NCBI GenBank assembly: GCA_037974335.1
Contig: CM075760.1
Span: 13,018,814-13,074,344, forward strand
From: Prionace glauca
Taxonomy: Eukaryota; Chordata; Chondrichthyes; Carcharhiniformes; Carcharhinidae
Direction of reading: 5' to 3'
Length of the DNA: 55,531 nt
Positions 47,251-55,531 of this stretch are shown piece after piece. The notes beneath the pieces were generated by a model. The model saw only the letters and a program-made list of their open reading frames with translations, did no database searches and had not been told where the DNA came from. The position numbers were made by a program, and so were the translations under genes. Positions within the stretch are counted from its first letter, which is position 1; each line of letters starts with the position of its first letter.

Positions 47251-48063
47251 AATACAGACACACACAGATACAGAGAGAGAGAGAGACATTGATACAGAGT
47301 GACACACATATACAGACAGAAAGAGAGAAACACAGGGAGAAATACAGCGACAGACACACAGACGTGGAAATAGAGAGACACAGAGAGAAGTACAGAGAGG
47401 GACACAGATACAGAGTCACAGCGATACAGAGACAGAGACAAACAGTTACAGAGAGACAGAAAAAACACAGAGAGGGGCACATATATAAAGAAACACACAG
47501 ATACAGAGAGACACAGATACAGATTGACAAAGAGAGAGACACACAGGCAGACAGAGAGAGACACACACAACAGAGTGAGAGAGAGACACGGATACAGAGG
47601 TAGACAGACAGACAGATACAGAGAGAGACAGAGACAGATACAGAGAGACAGACAGACAGAGAGGGAGAGAGACACACACAGATACAGAGAAAGAGAGACA
47701 GACACAGAAAGAGACACACATAGACACACAGAGAGAGTTACAGAGATGCTGAGAATGAGACAGATACAGAGAGAGAGAGAGAGAGAAGGAACAGATACGG
47801 ACAGAGAGACACAGATAGAGACTGAGAGAGAGACAGACAGAGAGAGAGATGCAGATACAGAGAGAGAAACAGCTAAACAGAGAGACAGAGAGAGAGAGAG
47901 ACCCAGAGACAGAGAGATACCCACCCAGATAGAGAGAGAGAGAGGTACAGAGTGAGATAGAGAGTCAAAGAGAGAGAGACGCAGAGAGAGAGTGTCACAC
48001 ATAGAGAGACAGAGCGAGAGAGAGAGAGAGAAAGAGAGAGACAGGGAGAGAGAGAGAGACAGA
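47251..48063 (+). repeat. E unit, copy 5, with flanking array
   Basis: Landmarks in order: GACGTGGAAATAGAG (about 47361), GGGCACATATATAAAG (about 47475), GATGCTGAGAATGAGAC (about 47746), CACCCAGATAGAG (about 47922) and GTGTCACACATAGAGAG (about 47991). It has the same order as copy 1. Confidence 0.82.
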
Positions 48064-48727
48064 GATTCAGGGGCAATTTCAGAATACAGACACACACAGA
48101 TACAGAGAGAGAGACAGAGAGACAGAGTGACACAGATACAGAGAGAGATAGATACAGAGAGAGAGAGAGACAGATACAGAGAGAGAGGGGGGGGAGAGAG
48201 AGACAAACAGATACAGAGAGAGAGACAGAGAGACAGAGTGACACAGATACAGAGAGAGATAGATACAGAGAGAGAGACAGAGAGACAGAGTGACACACAG
48301 ATACAGAGAGAGATAGATACAGAGAGAGAGACAGAGAGACAGAGTGACACACAGATACAGAGAGACACAGATACAGAGAGAGAGACAGAGTGACACAGAT
48401 ACAGAGAGAGATAGATACAGAGAGAGAGAGAGACAGATACAGAGAGAGAGGGGGGGGAGAGAGAGACAGACAGATACAGAGAGAGAGACAGAGAGACAGA
48501 GTGACACAGATACAGAGAGAGATAGATACAGAGAGAGAGACAGAGAGACAGAGTGACACACAGATACAGAGAGAGATAGATACAGAGAGAGAGAGAGAGA
48601 CAGATACAGAGAGAGAGGGGGGGGAGAGAGAGACAGACAGACAGATACAGAGAGGCACACATACAGAGAGAAAGTTCCCGAGAGACACACAGATACAGAG
48701 AGAGAGACAGACAGACAGATACAGCGC
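48064..48727 (+). repeat. A-like array with TAGATAC units and three G8 runs
   Basis: It opens with a remnant of the U module end (ATTCAGGGGCAATTTCAG). Repeats of GTGACACAGATACAGAG, GATAGATACAGAG and GAGAGGGGGGGGAGAGAG follow. The G8 runs lie near 48187, 48450 and 48617. Confidence 0.88.
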
Positions 48728-49050
48728 GACACAAACATACAGACAGAAAGAGAGAAACACAGAGAGAAATCTATGAGAGACACAGAGACATGGAAACAGA
48801 GAGACACAGAGAGAAATACAGAGAGGGACACTGATACACAGACACAGCGATACAGAGACAGAGTCAAACAGGTACAGAGAGACAGAGAAAAATACAGAAA
48901 GGGACACATATATAAAGAAACACACAGATACAGAGAGACACAGATACAGACTGACAAAGAGAGAGACAAAAACAAGGATACAGAGAGAGAGACACCCACA
49001 ACAGAGTGAGAGAGAGACACAGACACGGATACAGAGAGAGAAAGAGAGAG
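48728..49050 (+). repeat. E unit, partial (copy 6)
   Basis: CATACAGACAGAAAGAGAG, GACATGGAAACAGAG, ACACATATATAAAGAAAC and CAAAAACAAGGATACAG landmarks, after which it passes into an array without the second half of the unit. Confidence 0.8.
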
Positions 49051-49435
49051 ACAGAGAGACACACAGATACAGAGAGAGAGAGACACACAGATACAGAGAG
49101 AGAGAGAGAGAGACACACAAAGATACAGAGAGAGAGAGACACAGATACAGATAGAGAGAGAGAGACACAGATACAGAGAGAGAGAGAGACACACACACAC
49201 ACAAAGATACAGAGAGAGACAGAGACACACACACACACAAAGATACAGAGAGAGAGAGAGACAGAGACACACACACACAAAGATACAGAGAGAGAGAGTC
49301 AGAGAGACACAGATTCAGAGAGAGACAGAGACACACACACACAAAGATATAGACAGAGAGAGTCAGAGAGACACAGATACAGAGAGAGAGAGACCACACA
49401 CACAAAGATACAGAGAGAGAGACACAGATACAGAG
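49051..49435 (+). repeat. CA/GA array with ACAAAGATACAG units
   Basis: Longer AC runs followed by AAAGATACAGAGAGAG; a sub-variant of the A satellite. No gene is seen. Confidence 0.9.
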
Positions 49436-50165
49436 TGACACAAATATACAGACAGAAAGAGAGAAACACAGGGAGAAATACAGTGACAGACACACAGACG
49501 TGGAAACAGAGAGACTCAGAGAAATACAGAGAGGGAAACACAGATACACAGACACAGCCATACAGAGACAGAGACAAACAGGTACAGAGAGACAGAGAAA
49601 AATACAGAAAGGGGCACATATATAAAGAAACAGATACAGAGAGGCAAAGAGAGACACACATACACAGAGACAGAGGGAGAGCCACACAATAGAGTGAGAG
49701 AGGGACACAGACACTGATACAGACAGACAGATACAGAGAGAGACAGACAGATACGGAGAAAGACAGACAGGGAGAGAGAGAGGGAGACAGACACACAAAT
49801 ACAGATACACACGCACACACACAGATACAAAGAGAGAGAAAGACATACACAGATACAGATATAGAGAGAGAGAGACACAGAAAGAGATACACACAGACAC
49901 AGAGAGACAGAGATGCTGAGAGTGAGACAGATACAGAAAGAGAGACGTACAGATACAGAGTGAAAGGGGAGACACAGATACAGACAGACAGACACAGATA
50001 GATAGAGAGAGAGAGAGAAAAACAGGGAGACAGAGAGAGAGAAAGGGAGACAGACAGAGAGAGACACACCCAGAGACAGAGAGATACTCATCCGGAAAGA
50101 GAGACAGACAGACAGTCAGAGTGAGACACAGAGAGAGAAAGAGAGAGAGTCACACATAGCATGGC
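49436..50165 (+). repeat. E unit, copy 7
   Basis: ACAAATATACAGACAG, GAAATACAGTGACAGAC, GACGTGGAAACAGAG, ACATATATAAAGAAAC, GATGCTGAGAGTGAGAC (about 49913), GTGAAAGGGGAGAC and GTCACACATAGCATGG (about 50149), in the same order as copies 1 and 5. Confidence 0.82.
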
Positions 50166-50393
50166 AGAGAGAGAGAGAGGGAGAGAGACAGAGACAGAGA
50201 GAGAGACACACACACAGATACAGAGAGACAGAGACATACAGGTAGAGCGAGAGACACACAGATACAGAGACAGAGACATACAGATAGAGCAAGAGAGAGA
50301 CACACACAGATACAGAGGGACAGAGACATACAGATTGAGCGAGAGAGGCACACACACACAGATACAGAGAGAGAGACACACACACAAATAGAG

Positions 50394-50394
<1 letters not shown>
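50166..50394 (+). repeat. Array with GATAGAGCAAGAG units
   Basis: Repeats of GACATACAGATAGAGC and GAGAGAGACACACACAG. This is a transition to the AT-bearing array. Confidence 0.85.
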
Positions 50395-50438
<44 letters not shown>

Positions 50439-52100
50439 CACACACACAGATACAGAGAGAGAGAGAGACACACACACACAGATACAGAGAGAGAGAGAGA
50501 CACACACAGATACAGAGAGAGAGAGAGAGAGACACACAGATACAGAGAGAGAGAGACTCACACACATACACAAATAGAGGAGAGAGAGACACACAGATAT
50601 GTAAATATACACATACATTTATAGAGAGAGAGACACACACACAGATACAGAGAGAGACACACACACACAGATACAGAGAGAGAGACACACACACACAGAT
50701 ACAGAGAGAGAGACACACACACAGATACAGAGAGAGAGAGAGACACACACACACAGATATGTATATATACACATATATATAGATATATATAGAGAGAGAG
50801 ACACACACAGATACAGAGAGAGACACACACACATATATATATATACATATATATATAGAGAGAGAGAGACACACACACAGATACAGAGAGAGAGAGAGAC
50901 ACACACACAGATATGTATATATACACATATATATTTGGAGAGAGAGACACACACAGATACAGAGAGAGAGACACACACAGATATGTATATATACACATAT
51001 ATATATATAGATAGAGACACACACACACACAGACACAGAGAGAGAAAGAGAGACACACACAGATATGTATATATACACATAAATATATATATATATAGAG
51101 AGAGAGAGAGACACACACAGATATGTATATATACACATATAAATAGATATATAGAGAGAGAGACACACACACAAATACAGAGAGGGAGAGAGACACACAC
51201 ACAGATATGTATATATACACATATATATAGATATATGTGGAGAGAGACACACACACAGATACAGAGACAGAGAGAGACACACACACAGATACAGGGAGAG
51301 AGAGAGAGACACACACAGATACAGAGAGAGAGAGAGACACACACACAGATATGTATATATACACATATATATAGATATATATAGAGAGAGACACACACAC
51401 AGATACAGAGAGAGACACACACACATATATATATATACACATATATTTAGAGAGAGAGAGACACACACACAGATACAGAGAGAGAGAGACACACACACAC
51501 AGATATGTATATATACACATATATATTTGGAGAGAGAGACACACACAGATACAGAGAGAGAGACACACACACACACATACACAAATAGAGAGAGAGAGAC
51601 ACACACAGATATGTATATATACACATATATATATATAGAGAGAGACACACACACGCACAGAGAGAGAGAGACACACACAGATATGTATATATACACATAT
51701 ATATATATAGAGAGAGACACACACACAGATACAGAGAGGGAGAGAGAGACACACACACACAGATACAGAGAGAGAGAGAGACACACACACAGATATGTAT
51801 ATATACACATATATATAGATATATAGAGAGAGAGACACACACAAAGATGCAGAGAGGGAGAGAGAGACACACACAGATATGTATATATACACATATATAT
51901 AGATATATATAGAGAGAGACACACACACACAGATACAGAGAGAGAGAGACACACACACAGATATGTATATATACACATATATATAGATATATATAGAGAG
52001 AGACACACACACAGATACAGAGAGAGAGAGACACACACACACAGATACAGAGAGAGAGACACACACACACACACATACACAAATAGAGAGAGAGAGAGAC
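50395..52100 (+). repeat. AT-palindrome satellite subfamily
   Basis: CA/GA array in which blocks of GATATGTATATATACACATA followed by a TA run recur about 14 times between 50.59 and 51.99 kb, with two further TA-rich variants. TGTATATATACA inside the block is a perfect 12-bp palindrome. Block spacing is irregular, about 55-160 bp. Repeat translation gives YIYIYVYIYI-like frames that are not credible proteins. Confidence 0.92.
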
Positions 52101-52330
52101 ACACATTTGGCCCATATCCCTCTGTACCCATCGCACCCATGGAACTGTCTCAATATTTTTTAGAAGACAAGATTGTATCCCTCTCTACTATTACCTCTGG
52201 CAGCTTGTTCCAGACACTCACCACCCTCTGGGTGGAAAAATTGCCCCTCTGGACACTTTTGTATCTCTCCCCTCTCACCTTAAACCTATCCCCTCTAGTT
52301 TTAGACTCCCCTACCTTTGGGACAAGACAT
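52101..52330 (-). mobile_element. CR1 LINE fragment, antisense, duplicate of the one at 2468-2698
   Basis: ACATTTGGCCCATATCCCTC through CCCTACCTTTGGGACAAG. The minus strand reads VGESKTRG and [12 protein letters not shown]-like sequence. It shares the odd ATTTTTTAGAAGACAAG variant with 2371-2698 and is likewise followed by a GT array, so the two share a duplication history. Confidence 0.85.
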
Positions 52331-53550
52331 TAATGTGTGTGTGTGTTTCTGTGTGTGTGCTTCTCTCTTTGTGTGTGTGTGTGTTTCAGTGTGTGTGGAT
52401 CTCTGTGTCTGTGTGTGTGAGTATTTTTCTCTTTGTGTGTGTGTGTTTCTCTGTGATTGTGTGTTTCTCTCTGTGTATGTGTGTGTGTTTCTATGTGTGT
52501 TTCTCTCTTTGTGTGTGTGTGTTTCTCTCCTTGTGTCTGTGTGTTTCTCTCTTTGTGTGTCTGTGTTTACATGTGTGTGTGTTTCTAGATTTGTGTGTGT
52601 GTGTTTCTGTGTGTGTGTGTTTCTGTGTGTGTGTGTGTTTCTGTGTGCCTGTGTTTCTCTCTTTGCGTGTGTGTTTCTCTTTGTATGAGTGTGTTTCAGT
52701 GTGTGTGTGTTTTTCTCTCTTTGTGTGTTTCTCCCTATTTTCTCTATATGTGTTTGTGTGTTTTTCTGTGTCTGTGTTTGTGCTTCTCTGTGTGTGTATG
52801 TGTTTTCTCTTTGTGTATCTGTGTGTGTGTGTGTGTTTCAGAGTGTGTTTCTGTGTGTGTGTTTCTCTGTGTTTGTGTGTGTGTTTTTCTCTTTGTGTGT
52901 GTGTGCTTCAATGTCTGTGTGTTTCAGTGCGTGGGTGTTTCAGTGCGTGTATGTTTCTGTGTCTGTGTGTTTCTCGCTTTGTGTGTGCGTGTTTCTCGCT
53001 TTGTGTGTGTGTGATTTTCTCTTTGTGTGTGTGAGTGTTTCTGTGTGTGTGTGTGTGTGTGTGATTCTGTTTGTGTGTGTGTTTCACTCTTTGTGTGTGT
53101 GTGTGTGTGTTTCTGTGTGTGAGTGTGTGTGTTTCTGTGTGTGTGTTTCACTCTTTGTGTGTGTGTGTGTTTCTGTGTGTGTTTCACTCTTTGTGTATGT
53201 GTGTGTGTGTTTCTGTGTGTGTGTGTGTGTGTGTTTCTGTGTGTGTGTGTTTCTCTGTCTGTGTGTGTGTTTCACTCTTTGTGTGTGTGTGTGTGTGTTT
53301 CTCTGTCTGTGTGTGTGTTTCACTCTTTGTGTATGTGTGTGTGTGCGTGTTTCTGTGTGCGTGTTTCTGTGTGTGTGTGTGTGTTTCTCTGTCTGTGTGT
53401 GTGTTTCACTCTTTGTGTATGTGTGTGTGTGTGTTTCTGTGTGTGTGTGTGTGTTTCTCTGTCTGTGTGTGTGTTTCACTCTTTGTGTATGTGTGTGTGT
53501 GTGTTTCAGTGTGTGTGTGTGTGTTTCTCTCTTTGTGGGTGTGTGTGCGC
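52331..53550 (+). repeat. GT array, cassette 5 (1.2 kb, longest)
   Basis: TGTGTGTTTCTCTCTTT units, with a distinct 3' part (about 53075-53520) dominated by TGTGTTTCACTCTTTGTG and TTTCTCTGTCTGTGTG units that the other cassettes lack. Confidence 0.93.
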
Positions 53551-53874
53551 GAAGGGCTAGATGGCCTACTCCTGCTCCTATTTCTTATGTTCTTGTGTAC
53601 ACAGCTCCAGGGACCTGGGTTCGATTCCCAGCTTGGGTCACTGTCTGTGTGGAGTCTGTATGTTCTCCCCGTGTCTGGGTGGGTTTCCTCCGGGTGCTCT
53701 AGTTTCCTCCCACAATCTGAAAGATGTGCTGGTTAGGGTGTATTGACTGTGCTAAATTCTCCCTCAGTGTAACCCGAACAGGTGCCGGAGTGTGGGGACT
53801 AGGGGATTTTCACAGTAACTTTATTCCAGTGTTAATGTGAACCTACTTGTGACACTAATAAATAAACTTTATAG
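53551..53874 (+). mobile_element. CR1 tail stub plus SINE, cassette 5
   Basis: The stub reads CTCCTATTTCTTATGTTC, closer to the intact LINE tail than the TTTATTATG of copies 1-4. The SINE has B box GGTTCGATTCC near 53619 and the AATAAATAAACTTTATAG tail. Confidence 0.8.
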
Positions 53875-54516
53875 AAAAGAAACTTTCTATCTTTGATAGA
53901 GAGGTTCAAGTGATTCCATTCCATATCTTCCTGCTTTGGGGAAATGGGAATTATCTTTACATTTACAAGGATATGGGGAGGGAGATGTTTGAATGGAGAT
54001 TCAGCTTTTTGGGTGATTAAAGTGTCAATTTGTTTCCAGAAGATGTTTACAGGGATTGTCCCGAGAGATTGAATTATTTCAGTCATGTCTACGTCTCCAA
54101 TACTTCAGACAGAGGAAGGAAGCAATATACAAAAGGAAAGATTGGGGGAATCACTACATTGAAGGTGTGAGGTCTCATCACTCTCTATCTGCTTTGATGT
54201 TGTAATCTTTACATTTTTAAACACTGAAACCTCTTGTCCTTGTTGGGAATCTCACTGCGGTTTGAGAAAAGCAAACACTGATCCCACACTAAACCCCCCC
54301 CCAACACAGGACTGAGCAGAGAGTGTGAAATGGAACTGCTGTCAGAGTGGGTTATTTTTATAGATGGATAAGAAACATTCCTCCATTTTCAAACCTTTCT
54401 CCTGTTTCTGTAGCGTTTCAGGTTCCCCTGTGTCCCTGTCTCTCCATCTCTGGGGCAATTTAGCATGGACAATCCCCCCAACCTTCACAACTTGGGAAAT
54501 TCAGGGGCAATTTTGG
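53875..54516. repeat. U module, copy 5
   Basis: Full-length copy sharing GGAAGGAAGCAATATAC with copy 2 and having its own substitutions (GTTCAAGTGATTCC, AAATTCAGGGGC). It ends in GGAATACAG. Confidence 0.85.
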
Positions 54517-54648
54517 AATACAGAGACACACAGATACAGAGAGAGAGACACACACACTGATACAGAGAGAGAGAGAGACACAGATACAGAGAGAGAGAGA
54601 CAGAGAGACCCACACTGATACAGAGAGACAGACAGACAAACAGATACA
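54517..54648 (+). repeat. Short A array
   Basis: Five or six A units, then GACAGACAGACAAACAG, before the next E unit. It is much shorter than the arrays following other U copies. Confidence 0.9.
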
Positions 54649-55345
54649 GAGCAACACACACATACAGATAGAAAGAGAGAAACACAGAGAGAAATCTATG
54701 AGAGACACAGACATGGAAACAGAGAGAAATACAGAGAGGGACACACAGATACACAGACACAGCGATACAGAGACAGAGACAAACAGGTACAGAGAGACAG
54801 AGAAAAATACAGAAAGGGACACATATATAAAGAAACACACAGATACAGAGAGACACAGATACAGAGTGTCAAAGAGAGAGACACACACACACAGACAGAG
54901 AGAGAGCCACTCAACAGAGTGTGAGAGAGACACCGACACCGATACAGAGAGAGTCAGATACAGAGAGAGAAAGACAGATACAGAGAAAGACAGACAGAGA
55001 GAGGGAGAGAGGCACACACAAATACAGGGACACACACACATACAAACAGATACACAGAGAGAGACACACACACAGATACAGAGATAGAGAGAGACAGACA
55101 CAGAAAGAGACACACACAGACACACAGAGAGACAGAGATGCTGAGAGTGAGACAGATACAGAGAGAGAGAGAGAGACGCACAGATACAGAGTGAAAGGGG
55201 GAGACACAGATACAGACAGTGAGACACAGATAGATAGAGAGAGAGAGAGTCATACCCACAGACAGAGAGAAACTCACCCAGAGAAAGAGAGAGAGACAGG
55301 GTGAGACACAGAGAGTGAAAGAGAGAGTCACACATAGAGAGACAG
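54649..55345 (+). repeat. E unit, copy 8
   Basis: CATACAGATAGAAAGAGAG, GAGACACAGACATGG, ACACATATATAAAGAAAC, GATGCTGAGAGTGAGAC (about 55137), GTGAAAGGGGGAGAC and GTCACACATAGAGAG (about 55327), in the standard order. Confidence 0.82.
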
Positions 55346-55531
55346 AGAGAGAGAGAGAGGGAGATAGAGAGAGAGGGAGATAGAGAGAGACACACACAGA
55401 TTACAGAGACACATACAAAAAAACTGAGACACACAGATACAAAGAGAGACACACAGAGATACAGAGAGAGAGACACACACACACATACAGATGCAGAAAG
55501 AGATAGACACAGCAGATAGAGAGAGACATAC
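55346..55531 (+). repeat. GA/CA array at the window edge
   Basis: GAGATAGAGAGAG and ACACACAGATACAAAGAG motifs running off the end. No gene is seen. Confidence 0.88.

Noticed and set aside
50395-52100. Centromeric or telomeric identity for the arrays
   Set aside because: No TTAGGG tracts are present. Satellite structure alone cannot assign centromere function without chromatin or map data.
1-55531. LTR retroviruses, Polintons, DNA transposons or rRNA genes
   Set aside because: I saw no long terminal repeats, gag/env/capsid or transposase blocks, terminal inverted repeats or rRNA motifs.

Overview
This window looks like accessory, repeat-dominated nuclear DNA of a cartilaginous fish, most likely a shark. 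The taxonomic call rests on the interspersed repeats: CR1-clade LINEs with a TTCTTATG tail, and tRNA-derived SINEs resembling the elasmobranch HE1/V-SINE group. I see no host protein-coding gene, no structural RNA gene, and no bacterial or plasmid feature. Nearly all long stop-free frames are by-products of a 24-bp satellite monomer that has no stop codon in any of its six frames.

Four kinds of sequence make up the window. (1) The 'A' satellite is GATAC followed by an AG run and an AC run, about 24 bp per unit. It fills most of 4785-42931 and carries higher-order tandem duplications of about 0.78, 1.05, 1.1, 2.2-2.3 and 7.5 kb. (2) Opposite-strand-biased arrays of TGTGTGTTTCTCTCTTT type ('GT arrays') lie at 2699-3824, 20385-20752, 32074-32550, 39582-40058 and 52331-53550; the AC-rich array at 1656-2165 is their reverse complement. 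(3) A composite cassette occurs five times: the end of a GT array, a stub of CR1 3' tail, a SINE with a Pol III B box, and a ~640-bp unrecognised module that I call 'U', which leads directly into a new A array. The five copies start at about 3825, 20753, 32551, 40059 and 53551. (4) A longer, more degenerate unit that I call 'E' appears whole or in part at 293, 20231, 31919, 39426, 47290, 48728, 49436 and 54649.

Layout: 1-2165 arrays and E; 2166-3104 LINE and SINE fragments; 3105-4784 first cassette; 4785-20384 a 15-kb A array; 20385-21723 second cassette; 21724-31918 A array interrupted by a young-looking 5'-truncated CR1 LINE at 26215-27908; 31919-42931 two copies of a 7.5-kb unit containing the third and fourth cassettes; 42932-43031 assembly gap; 43032-47250 the least repetitive part, with several CR1 and SINE fragments in both orientations and two stretches I cannot identify; 47251-50394 E units and GA/CA arrays; 50395-52100 an AT-palindrome-bearing array; 52101-55531 a LINE fragment, GT array, fifth cassette and a further E unit.

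The genes do not work together in any pathway. The coherent story is the growth of a composite satellite by nested segmental duplication, which carried SINE and LINE pieces along as passengers. The most noteworthy points are the repeated cassette with its unknown U module, the shared strand-switch junction, the nearly identical 7.5-kb tandem copies ending at the gap, and the AT-palindrome subfamily.
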